Positions 1 to 5,622 of a DNA stretch of 9,888 bases are shown piece by piece. A model generated the notes under the pieces. That model worked only from the letters and a program-made list of their open reading frames with translations. It did not search any database and was not told the DNA's origin. The stretch covers positions 1 to 9,888 of the forward strand of contig JAEXXR010000025.1 in assembly GCA_023405705.1 (NCBI GenBank), written 5' to 3'. Within the stretch, counting starts at the first letter, position 1. Every line of letters starts with the position of its first letter. Made by a program: the position numbers and the translations under genes. The DNA comes from Actinomycetes bacterium. GTDB taxonomy: Bacteria > Actinomycetota > Thermoleophilia > Solirubrobacterales > Solirubrobacteraceae.

Positions 1-21
1 CGAGAGACGCAGCCGCGCGAT

Positions 22-36
22 CCGGCATCATGCCGG
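22..36. repeat. Perfect 15-base palindrome ahead of the phosphoesterase gene
   Basis: CCGGCAT and ATGCCGG form a perfect 7-base inverted repeat around a single central C, ending three bases before the proposed GTG start. The one-base centre is unsuitable for an RNA hairpin but typical of a DNA operator for a dimeric regulator. Only one copy is visible and nothing identifies a regulator, so chance in GC-rich sequence is a real alternative. Confidence 0.3.
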
Positions 37-39
37 GCC

Positions 40-567
40 GTGCGGCTCGCGATCGTCTCCGACACCCACATGCCGAAGGGCGGCCGGGCGCTGCCCGCCG
101 ACTGCGTCGAGCGGCTGCGAGCGGCCGACCTGATCCTCCACGCCGGCGACCTCATCCGCGAGGAGGTGCTGTGGGAGCTGCAGGCCTACGGCGAGGTCGC
201 CGCCGTCCACGGCAACGTCGACGACGGCAGGGTCCGCGCGCTGCTGCCGGCCGAGCGGATCGTCGAGCTGCCCGACGGCGTGCGGATCGCGATGACGCAC
301 GACGCCGGGCCGTCGCAGGGGCGGATGGCGCGTGCCCGCCGACGCTTCCCGGACGCGCACGCGCTCGTCTTCGGCCACTCCCACATCCCGCTGCACGAGA
401 CCGACCCGGAAAGCGGCTTCCAGCTCTTCAACCCCGGCAGCCCGACCGAGCGGCGGCGCGCGCCGAGCCACACGATGGGCGTCGCGACGGTCGCCGACGG
501 CGCCGTCCGCTTCGAGCTGGTCGTGCTCGGAGAGAGCGCCATGCCGCCGGCCGGCGGCACGACCTGA
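40..567 (+). CDS. YfcE/YsnB-type metallophosphoesterase
   Basis: A small calcineurin-like phosphoesterase of 175 residues, the usual length for the YfcE/YsnB/VPS29 group of metal-dependent phosphodiesterases. The metal-binding motifs appear in order: DTH (D8, H10), GD (D37), GN (N59), the histidine of MTHD (H87), and GHSH (H113, H115), followed by the NPGSPT signature near the C-terminus. These residues would form a two-metal site in the cytoplasm. The physiological substrate cannot be read from the sequence; YfcE-like enzymes cleave model phosphodiesters in vitro. The GTG at 40 is chosen because family members begin directly at the first beta strand (RLAIVSDTH), but no Shine-Dalgarno sequence is visible and the frame stays open to the left edge, so the true start could lie further upstream. 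Ribonuclease Z begins 28 bases after the stop, so co-transcription is plausible. Confidence 0.85.
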   Translation: MRLAIVSDTHMPKGGRALPADCVERLRAADLILHAGDLIREEVLWELQAYGEVAAVHGNVDDGRVRALLPAERIVELPDGVRIAMTHDAGPSQGRMARARRRFPDAHALVFGHSHIPLHETDPESGFQLFNPGSPTERRRAPSHTMGVATVADGAVRFELVVLGESAMPPAGGTT

Positions 568-579
568 ACCGCCTGGCAC

Positions 580-585
580 TACCCT
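580..585 (+). promoter_or_regulatory. Possible -10 element before ribonuclease Z
   Basis: TACCCT fits the actinobacterial TAnnnT -10 pattern and lies ten bases before the ribonuclease Z ATG. That ATG has no Shine-Dalgarno sequence in the 28-base gap, so a leaderless or very short-leader transcript would make sense. No convincing -35 hexamer sits at 16-18 bases upstream, so this is only a suggestion. Confidence 0.25.
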
Positions 586-595
586 CAGCTTCGCG

Positions 596-1615
596 ATGGA
601 CCTCTCGCTCTTCTTCGCCGGCACCGCCGGCTCGGTCCCGACGGCCCGCCGCGGGCTGCCGGCCGTGCTGCTGCGCCGCGGCGGCGACCGGATCCTGTTC
701 GACTGCGGCGAGGGGACCCAGCGCCAGCTGCTGCGCTCCGCCGGGCTGGCCGACGTCAGCGACATCTTCATCACCCACTTCCACGCCGACCACTGGCTCG
801 GGCTGCCGGGGATGCTGAAGACCTTCGACCTGCGCGCGCGCGACAAGCCGCTGACGATCTGGGGCCCGCCCGGCCTGAGAGCGCTGATGGGGTCGATCAA
901 GCACATCTGGGGCGGCTGCAGATACGAGATCGCGCTCGTCGAGCTGCCGCCGGACGGGATGGTCGAACGCGACGAGTACGTGATCGAGCCGTTCCCGGTC
1001 AACCACCGCGGCGCCGCCTACGGCTACGCGATCACCGAGGACGACCGGCCCGGCAGGTTCGACGCCGAGCTGGCGGAGAGACTGGGCGTCGCGCCCGGCC
1101 CCGACTTCGGCCGCATCCAGCGCGGCGAGACCGTCGGCGGCGTCAGACCGGAGCAGGTGGTGGGGGAGCCGCGGCTGGGCCGCAAGCTCGTCATCTCCGG
1201 CGACACGGGACCGTGCGACGAGCTGATCGCGATGGCCGACCGCGCCGACCTGCTCGTCCACGAGGCGACCTTCACCGCCGAGGAGACCGACCGCGCCCGC
1301 GAGACGCAGCACTCGACCGCCGCCCAGGCCGCGCGCGCCGCGGCGGAGGCCGACGTGCGGATGCTCGCGCTCGTCCATCTCTCGACCCGCTACGGCGGCC
1401 GCGAGATCCGCGAGGAGGCGGCGGCGATCTTCCCCGAGGTCGTCGTCCCGCGCGACTTCGACGCGATCGAGGTCCCGTTCCCGGAGCGCGGCGCGCCGCA
1501 GCTGGTGCGCTGGGACCCGCGCAGCGCGCCACCGGCCGAGGGCGGCGCCGAGCGCACGTCGGGGGAGACGCAGGCCGGCGAGCCCGCGTCGGCGGCGACG
1601 GAGCCGGCGTCGTGA
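596..1615 (+). CDS. rnz: Ribonuclease Z (tRNA 3' endonuclease)
   Basis: Ribonuclease Z cuts the 3' trailer from tRNA precursors so that CCA can be added or exposed. The 339-residue product is a metallo-beta-lactamase-fold enzyme of the short (bacterial) type. The zinc ligands are all present: the HFHADH motif (H61, H63, D65, H66) followed by the family-typical LGLPG, then H137, D203 in SGDTGP, H239 in QHST and H261 in VHLSTRY, spaced as in Bacillus subtilis RNase Z. FDCGEGTQ (residues 35-42) is also a hallmark. The ATG at 596 is chosen because the protein then begins at the first conserved strand. No Shine-Dalgarno sequence is apparent. The last 30 or so residues are rich in Ala, Glu, Gly, Ser and Pro and look disordered. 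The stop overlaps the next gene's GTG by four bases. Confidence 0.95.
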   Translation: MDLSLFFAGTAGSVPTARRGLPAVLLRRGGDRILFDCGEGTQRQLLRSAGLADVSDIFITHFHADHWLGLPGMLKTFDLRARDKPLTIWGPPGLRALMGSIKHIWGGCRYEIALVELPPDGMVERDEYVIEPFPVNHRGAAYGYAITEDDRPGRFDAELAERLGVAPGPDFGRIQRGETVGGVRPEQVVGEPRLGRKLVISGDTGPCDELIAMADRADLLVHEATFTAEETDRARETQHSTAAQAARAAAEADVRMLALVHLSTRYGGREIREEAAAIFPEVVVPRDFDAIEVPFPERGAPQLVRWDPRSAPPAEGGAERTSGETQAGEPASAATEPAS

Positions 1616-1998
1616 GCGTCAGACGCCCCGCAAGCTGGACGGCGGTCGCGCTCGGCGTCGCCTCGGGCTTCCTGATCGGCGTGCTGTTCGTCGTCGCACT
1701 CGGGATCGGGCCGACCGAGGAGCCGAGAACGCGGACCGTCACGGTCGTGAGCAGAGCGCCGCCGGTGACCGGCGACGAGACCGTCGTCACGAAGACGGCC
1801 GTCCCCGACGTCGTCGGCGAGCGGCTCGACGTCGCGCACGAGCGGCTGGAGCGCTCCGGCTTCATGGTCAAGGAGGAGGACAACGGCCTCTTCGGCTCGG
1901 TCGTCGACTCCAACTGGGAGGTCGCCGAGCAGGATCCCGCCCCCGAGACGCTGCTGGAGCGCGGCTCGACCGTCACGATCACGCTCGACCGGCGCTGA
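1612..1998 (+). CDS. Single-pass membrane protein with one PASTA domain
   Basis: A 128-residue protein starting at the GTG that overlaps the ribonuclease Z stop (GTGA), so the two are probably translationally coupled. An arginine pair (R4, R5) precedes a hydrophobic helix at about residues 9-32, predicting a cytoplasmic N-terminus and external C-terminus. A Thr/Val-rich linker leads to one PASTA domain at about 63-126, with the typical VPDVVG start, a central GF, the DSNWEVAEQDPAP segment and a closing VTITLDR strand. PASTA domains in Ser/Thr kinases and penicillin-binding proteins sense peptidoglycan fragments or beta-lactams. This protein has no kinase or transpeptidase part, so its role is unknown; a cell-wall sensor or accessory is inference. 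One PASTA copy is fewer than the usual tandem set. Confidence 0.8.
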   Translation: MSVRRPASWTAVALGVASGFLIGVLFVVALGIGPTEEPRTRTVTVVSRAPPVTGDETVVTKTAVPDVVGERLDVAHERLERSGFMVKEEDNGLFGSVVDSNWEVAEQDPAPETLLERGSTVTITLDRR

Positions 1999-2005
1999 GC
2001 GCCTG

Positions 2006-2025
2006 CGCGCCGTCCGCGCGGCGCG
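2006..2025 (+). terminator. GC-only hairpin, possible terminator
   Basis: CGCGCCG (2006-2012) and CGGCGCG (2019-2025) form a perfect 7-bp stem with a 6-base loop, beginning eight bases after the PASTA gene stop and ahead of the pyrR promoter. No T run follows, so it is not a canonical intrinsic terminator, although high-GC actinobacteria often use such tail-less hairpins. Its position between two transcription units supports the call; composition alone makes such hairpins common here. Confidence 0.4.
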
Positions 2026-2057
2026 GGCCGGCCGCGCGTCGTTCCGCCGCTCCCCGT

Positions 2058-2066
2058 TGCTAGGGT
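2058..2066 (+). promoter_or_regulatory. Extended -10 promoter of the pyrimidine operon
   Basis: TGC followed directly by TAGGGT gives the extended -10 form TGnTAnnnT common in actinobacteria. Transcription would begin around 2072-2074, leaving a leader of about 46 bases before the pyrR GTG, just enough to hold the PyrR-binding hairpin. The -35 region (about 2038-2044) is weak, as is usual with extended -10 promoters. Confidence 0.6.
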
Positions 2067-2077
2067 GATGCGAGTTT

Positions 2078-2113
2078 CCGTTCCTTTAACCCGGTCCCGT
2101 GAGGCCAGGAAGG
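2078..2113 (+). promoter_or_regulatory. PyrR-binding RNA hairpin overlapping the pyrR Shine-Dalgarno
   Basis: Bases 2093-2106 read GGTCCCGTGAGGCC, which matches the B. subtilis-type PyrR-binding consensus ARUCCNGNGAGGYU (recalled from the literature) at all but the first and last positions. Those two change together from an A-U to a G-C pair. The fold is G2093-C2106, G2094-C2105, U2095-G2104, C2096-G2103 with the hexaloop CCGUGA (pattern CNGNGA). Below a 5' side bulge, TTCCT (2081-2085) pairs with AGGAA (2107-2111), and CC (2078-2079) can extend pairing to GG (2112-2113). The paired AGGAAGG is the only good Shine-Dalgarno for the GTG at 2119. No terminator with a T run follows, so UMP-bound PyrR holding this hairpin closed would block ribosome binding. 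PyrR-dependent translational repression is established in Mycobacterium smegmatis; here it is inferred. Confidence 0.85.
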
Positions 2114-2118
2114 CACGT

Positions 2119-2682
2119 GTGAGTGACGAGAAGGTCGTACTCGACCGCGACGACATGCGGCGAACGCTTGTGCGCATCGCGCATGAGATCGTCGAGAAGA
2201 ATCCCGATCGCCAGCTCGCGATCGTCGGCATCCATCGCCGCGGCACCGTCCTCGCCGCCCGGCTCCACACGCTCGTCGCAGAGCTGACCGGCAGCGAGCT
2301 CCCGCTCGGCGACATCGACATCGCCTTCTACCGCGACGACCTCGCGACGCGCCCCAGCGCCCCGGTCGTCCACGCCTCGCACGTCGACTTCCCGCTCGAC
2401 GGCGTCACGGTCGTGATCGTCGACGACGTCCTCTACACCGGCCGCACCGTGCGCTCGGCGATCGAGGCGATCTTCGACTACGGCCGCCCGGCGCGCGTCC
2501 AGCTCGCCGTGCTCGCCGACCGCGGCCACCGCGAGCTGCCGATCCGCCCCGACTACGTCGGCAAGAACCTTCCGACCGCGCGCGAGGAGCGCGTCAACGT
2601 CCGCGTCGAGGAGCTCGACGGCGTCGACGAGGTCACGATCTCCGAAGCGAGCACCGCCACCCAGGAGGTGACGACGACGTGA
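2119..2682 (+). CDS. pyrR: PyrR bifunctional regulator / uracil phosphoribosyltransferase
   Basis: PyrR senses UMP/UTP against PRPP and binds its own operon's mRNA; many members also convert uracil plus PRPP to UMP. The 187-residue product has the usual family length. The PRPP-binding loop VIVDDVLYTGRT lies at about residues 99-110 with the acidic pair D102-D103, and the IVGIHRRG segment near residues 34-41 is typical. The C-terminal part DRGHRELPIRPDYVGKN is also characteristic of PyrR. The GTG at 2119 is preferred over the in-frame GTG 2065/ATG 2068 because it has AGGAAGG five bases upstream, because family proteins begin near this point, and because the earlier starts would overlap the -10 element and translate through the PyrR-binding hairpin. 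The stop overlaps the pyrB start (GTGA), giving tight coupling, so repression at this start should carry into pyrB. Confidence 0.95.
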   Translation: MSDEKVVLDRDDMRRTLVRIAHEIVEKNPDRQLAIVGIHRRGTVLAARLHTLVAELTGSELPLGDIDIAFYRDDLATRPSAPVVHASHVDFPLDGVTVVIVDDVLYTGRTVRSAIEAIFDYGRPARVQLAVLADRGHRELPIRPDYVGKNLPTAREERVNVRVEELDGVDEVTISEASTATQEVTTT

Positions 2683-3629
2683 AGCACCTGCTGTCGATCG
2701 ACGACCTCGACCGTGCCGGGATCGAGCGCGTGCTCGACCGCGCCGCCTCGTTCGCCGAGGTCTCCGGCCGCGAGATCAAGAAGGTCCCCGCGCTGCGCGG
2801 CCGGACCGTCGTCAACCTCTTCTACGAGGCCTCGACGCGCACGAGCAGCTCCTTCGAGCTGGCCGCCAAGCGCCTCTCGGCCGACCTCGTCTCGATCCGC
2901 GCCGCGACCTCCGCGGTCGCCAAGGGCGAGTCGCTGAAGGACACGGTCGCGACGCTGACCGCCTACGACCCGGCCGCGATCGTGATCCGCTCGCCGCACG
3001 CCGGCGCCGCGCAGCTGGTCGCGGGCTGGACCGACGCCGCCGTCGTCAACGCCGGCGACGGCAAGCACGAGCACCCGACACAGGCGCTGCTCGACGTCTT
3101 CACGCTGCGCCGGCAGCTCGGCTCGCTCGACGGCGTGAAGATCTGGATCGTCGGCGACGTGCTGCACTCGCGCGTCGCCCGCTCGAACATCCTCGCCTTC
3201 ACGCGGATGGGCGCGCAGGTGACGCTCAGTGGCCCGCCGACGCTGATCCCGCGCGGGATCGAGGCGCTCGGCTGCACCGTCGAGCCGACGCTCGACCGCC
3301 TGCCGGAGGCAGACGTCGTCTACGTCCTGCGGATGCAGCACGAGCGGATGGACGACGCCTACGTCCCGTCGCTGCGCGAGTACGCCGCCCGCTACCAGAT
3401 CAACTCAGAGCGGCTCCAGCCCCACCAGCTGCTGATGCACCCCGGCCCCGTCAACCGCGGCGTCGAGCTGTCCGGCGAGGCGATCGACTCGCCGCAGGCG
3501 CTGATCGCGCGGCAGGTCGAGTCCGGCGTCGTCGTGCGCATGGCGGTGCTCTACGAGCTGCTCGCCGGCTCCGGCTCCAGAGCGTCGCTCCCGCACACCC
3601 CCAACGTCGAAAGCGCAGTCGCCGCATGA
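2679..3629 (+). CDS. pyrB: Aspartate carbamoyltransferase catalytic chain
   Basis: Joins carbamoyl phosphate and L-aspartate to N-carbamoyl-L-aspartate, the committed pyrimidine step, in the cytoplasm. The 316-residue chain shows the carbamoyl-phosphate site STRT at 52-55 within FYEASTRTSSSFE, the loop lysine K82 in VAKGES, R104, and HEHPTQALLD (H132, Q135), then the aspartate-domain RMQHERM and HPGPVNRG motifs. The GTG start overlaps the pyrR stop by four bases and has a strong AGGAGG at 2663-2668, ten bases upstream. There is no pyrI regulatory-chain gene in the window, so allosteric control of the E. coli kind is unlikely. Because pyrC follows and is full length, an ATCase-dihydroorotase complex as in Aquifex is possible, but that is inference. 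Confidence 0.97.
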   Translation: MKHLLSIDDLDRAGIERVLDRAASFAEVSGREIKKVPALRGRTVVNLFYEASTRTSSSFELAAKRLSADLVSIRAATSAVAKGESLKDTVATLTAYDPAAIVIRSPHAGAAQLVAGWTDAAVVNAGDGKHEHPTQALLDVFTLRRQLGSLDGVKIWIVGDVLHSRVARSNILAFTRMGAQVTLSGPPTLIPRGIEALGCTVEPTLDRLPEADVVYVLRMQHERMDDAYVPSLREYAARYQINSERLQPHQLLMHPGPVNRGVELSGEAIDSPQALIARQVESGVVVRMAVLYELLAGSGSRASLPHTPNVESAVAA

Positions 3630-3715
3630 CCGTGGGGAACTACGCCCAGGGGGCTTGTTCCCTTGGCACGAACTCGGCAGAGCCTCGCTCGTGCGGGGAC
3701 GAGGTGTATTCATGA
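3626..3715 (+). CDS. Possible 29-codon coupling ORF between pyrB and pyrC
   Basis: A 29-codon frame starts at the ATG overlapping the pyrB stop (ATGA at 3626-3629) and ends at a TGA overlapping the pyrC ATG (ATGA at 3712-3715). Its product begins MTVGNYAQGACSLG and ends CGDEVYS; it resembles no family I know and contains two cysteines. A ribosome translating it would open both hairpins in this gap and stop on the pyrC start codon. Against it, third positions are only about three-quarters G or C, well below neighbouring genes, and it has no evident Shine-Dalgarno of its own. It could be a coupling device whose peptide does not matter, or chance. Confidence 0.3.
   Translation: MTVGNYAQGACSLGTNSAEPRSCGDEVYS
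3631..3670 (+). other. Strong bulged hairpin in the pyrB-pyrC gap
   Basis: Two bases after pyrB, CGTG plus GGGAAC (3631-3640) pair with GTTCCC (3657-3662) and CACG (3667-3670), leaving TTGG bulged on the 3' side. Inside, GCCC (3644-3647) pairs with GGGC (3651-3654) around an AGG loop, separated by a small internal loop. The total is 14 pairs including A-T pairs, more specific than ordinary GC-driven folding. No T run follows, so full termination is unlikely. Partial attenuation, an mRNA stability or processing element, or a translational spacer are all possible. Confidence 0.45.
3682..3706 (+). promoter_or_regulatory. pyrC Shine-Dalgarno in a local hairpin
   Basis: The pyrC ribosome site GAGGTG (3701-3706) lies five bases before the ATG at 3712. 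It can be covered by either of two exclusive pairings: CTCGT (3688-3692) with ACGAG (3699-3703), or CCTCG (3683-3687) with CGAGG (3700-3704), extendable by a G-U pair. Both are short and would be opened by ribosomes arriving from upstream. The site fixes the pyrC start; the control role is inference. Confidence 0.4.
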
Positions 3716-5055
3716 GTGTGAGAGGTCTCTACTTCCGCGGCGGTCGCCCCGCCGAGCTGCTGATCCGCGGCGCCCACGTGCTCGACCCGCGCAGCGGCCT
3801 CGACGGCCCCGGCGACGTGCTCGTGCGCGACGGCGAGATCGCCGAGCTCGGCGCGCCCGGCTCGCTGAGGGCGCCGGAGGGCGCGGAGACGGTCGCGGCC
3901 GAGGGGATGCACCTCTTCCCGGGCTTCGTCGACCCGCACGTCCACTTCCGCACGCCCGGCCAGGAGCACAAGGAGGACCTCGCGACCGGCACGGCCTCCG
4001 CCGCAGCCGGCGGCTTCACCGCCGTCGTCGCGATGCCGAACACCTCGCCGACGATCGACGACGCCTCGGTCCTGCGCTCGCTGCGCGAGGCCTCGGAGCT
4101 GCAGGCGCGCGTCCCCGTCGGCTTCCTCGCCGCGATCACGCGCGGCCTCGGCGGCGACGAGCTGACCGAGATGGCCGAGCTGCGCGACGCCGGCGCGCTC
4201 GGCTTCACCGACGACGGCCGGCCGGTCGTCGCGGCCGGGATGCTGCGCAAGGCGCTGCAGTACCAGCGGCTGACCGGCGGCGTTCTGGGCCTGCACGAGG
4301 AGGACCCGTCGCTGTCGAACGGCTGCGTGATGCACGAGGGCGAGGTCTCGGCCCGCCTCGGGCTCGCCGGCTACCCGTCGATCGGCGAGTCGACGATCGT
4401 CGCGCGCGACGCCGCGATCGCCGCCTTCGAGGGGGGACGGATGCACTTCCAGCACCTCTCCGCGGCCGAGTCGGTCGAGGCGCTCGCGTACTGGAAGGGG
4501 AGAGGCGCCCAGGTCACCGGCGAGGCCTCGCCGCACCACCTGACGCTCACGCACGAGGCGGTCCTGTCGCTCGACACGCGCTACAAGATGAACCCGCCGC
4601 TGCGCGCCGAGTCCGACCGCCAGGCGCTGATCGCCGGCCTCAAGGACGGCACGATCGACTGCATCGCGACCGACCACGCGCCGCACGCCGCGCACGAGAA
4701 GGAGGTCCCGTTCGAGCAGGCGCCCAACGGCGTCACCGGGCTGGAGACCTCGTTCGCCTCCGTCTACACGGAGCTGGTCAAGCCGGGGATCATCCCGCTG
4801 GCGCTGCTGGTCGAGAAGCTGACCTCCGGCGCCGCGCTGTTCGACCTCTGCACGCCGAAGATCGAGGTCGGGCTGCCGGCCAACCTCGCGCTGATCGACC
4901 TGCGCGAGCAGTGGGTCGTCGGCGAGCACGGCTACGCCAGCCGCTCGGCCAACTCCTGCTTCTTCGGCCGCAGCTTCGACGGCGTCGTCAAGCTGACGGT
5001 CGCCGCCGGCACGATCGCGCACCGCGCGCCGGTCGCCGCGGAGGTCGCCGCATGA
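3712..5055 (+). CDS. pyrC: Dihydroorotase, class I
   Basis: Zinc amidohydrolase that cyclises N-carbamoyl-L-aspartate to dihydroorotate. The 447-residue protein has the full class I set of active-site residues: H76 and H78 in DPHVHFR, the metal-bridging aspartate D168 in FTDDG (class I uses Asp in place of the carboxylated lysine), H195 in LHEED, H248 in HFQHLS, and the catalytic D321 in TDHAPH. The intact HxH and catalytic Asp argue for an active enzyme and not a pseudo-dihydroorotase partner. The ATG at 3712 is chosen over the earlier TTG at 3655 because of GAGGTG five bases upstream and the family N-terminus (LLIRGAHVLDP near residues 16-26). It follows pyrB after 82 bases, the only sizeable gap in the operon, and overlaps the next start by ATGA. 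Confidence 0.97.
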   Translation: MSVRGLYFRGGRPAELLIRGAHVLDPRSGLDGPGDVLVRDGEIAELGAPGSLRAPEGAETVAAEGMHLFPGFVDPHVHFRTPGQEHKEDLATGTASAAAGGFTAVVAMPNTSPTIDDASVLRSLREASELQARVPVGFLAAITRGLGGDELTEMAELRDAGALGFTDDGRPVVAAGMLRKALQYQRLTGGVLGLHEEDPSLSNGCVMHEGEVSARLGLAGYPSIGESTIVARDAAIAAFEGGRMHFQHLSAAESVEALAYWKGRGAQVTGEASPHHLTLTHEAVLSLDTRYKMNPPLRAESDRQALIAGLKDGTIDCIATDHAPHAAHEKEVPFEQAPNGVTGLETSFASVYTELVKPGIIPLALLVEKLTSGAALFDLCTPKIEVGLPANLALIDLREQWVVGEHGYASRSANSCFFGRSFDGVVKLTVAAGTIAHRAPVAAEVAA

Positions 5056-5621
5056 GCGGGCGGACGCCGACGCCGGCCGCTCCCGCCCGCACGCTCGACC
5101 GCGCCCGCACCGCGCTGGTGGTGGTCGACGTGCAGGACGCGTTCGCGAAGGCGGTCGAGTCGTTCGACGAGGTCGTCGCCCAGACCGCGATCCTCGTCCA
5201 GGGCGCGAAGACCCTCGGCCTGCCGGTGATCGTCACCGAGCAGTACCCGCGCGGCCTCGGCGACACCGTCGAGGAAGTTCGCGCGGCGCTCGGCGAGGAG
5301 ACGCCGCGGCTGGCGAAGACGGCCTTCAGCGCCGCGCGCGCAGACGGCTTCGACCTCGAAGGCCGCGACCAGGCGCTGATCTGCGGCATCGAGTCGCACA
5401 TCTGCGTCAACCAGACAGCCCACGACCTGCTCGGCCAGGGCGTCGAGGTCCACGTCGCGACCGACGCGATCTCCTCGCGCACGGAGGCCAACCGCGCCCT
5501 CGGGCTGCGCAAGATGGAGGAGAGCGGCGCGATCCTGACCTCGGTCGAGACCGCCCTCTTCGAGCTGCTCGGCGCCGCCGGCAGCGACGAGTTCAAGACG
5601 ATCCAGAAATTGGTGATGTGA
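5052..5621 (+). CDS. Isochorismatase-family cysteine hydrolase (ISOC1/2, YcaC-related)
   Basis: A 189-residue cysteine hydrolase. The family triad is visible: D26 in VVVDVQDAF, K89 in LAKTAF, and nucleophile C118 in CGIESHICV, with the I113-E114 bond at the usual cis-peptide position. The C-terminal FKTIQKLVM resembles the ISOC1/ISOC2 end, so it looks closer to that poorly characterised YcaC-related branch than to nicotinamidase or true isochorismatases. Relatives hydrolyse amide, ureido or vinyl-ether bonds; RutB and N-carbamoylsarcosine amidase act on carbamoyl or ureido groups. It starts in an ATGA overlap with pyrC, with GGAGGT at 5040-5045, and stops one base before carA, so it is clearly part of the operon. 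In mycobacteria this slot is held by a small membrane protein. A role trimming stray carbamoylated compounds is speculation. Confidence 0.88.
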   Translation: MSGRTPTPAAPARTLDRARTALVVVDVQDAFAKAVESFDEVVAQTAILVQGAKTLGLPVIVTEQYPRGLGDTVEEVRAALGEETPRLAKTAFSAARADGFDLEGRDQALICGIESHICVNQTAHDLLGQGVEVHVATDAISSRTEANRALGLRKMEESGAILTSVETALFELLGAAGSDEFKTIQKLVM

Positions 5622-5622
5622 C

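Noticed and set aside
332..595. Upstream extension of ribonuclease Z to 427 residues
   Set aside because: The extension overlaps the phosphoesterase in another frame and is Arg/Ser-rich shadow sequence; the conserved protein begins at the ATG at 596.
30..818. 262-codon plus-strand frame starting at ATG 30
   Set aside because: Arginine-rich shadow overlapping the phosphoesterase and ribonuclease Z in another frame; the ATG is part of the palindrome and the true frame begins at GTG 40.
2065..2118. Earlier pyrR start at GTG 2065 or ATG 2068
   Set aside because: These starts sit on the -10 element and before the likely transcription start, have no ribosome site, and would turn the PyrR-binding hairpin into coding sequence.
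3663..3668. TTGGCA as a -35 element for an internal pyrC promoter
   Set aside because: It resembles TTGACA, but no TAnnnT element lies 16-19 bases downstream, and the bases are better explained by the hairpin there.
3630..3711. A second PyrR-binding site ahead of pyrC
   Set aside because: The gap holds no TCCNGNGAGG-like loop; its hairpins have unrelated loops.
3640..5022. 460-codon minus-strand frame opposite pyrC
   Set aside because: Same cause: repetitive Arg/Asp/Leu/Val composition, no recognisable motif, fully opposite an enzyme with an intact active site.
3663..5621. Long plus-strand frame that would fuse a 460-residue extension to the cysteine hydrolase
   Set aside because: The upstream part is an arginine-rich shadow of pyrC in another frame. 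The hydrolase has its own ATG at 5052 with a good ribosome site and a family-typical length.
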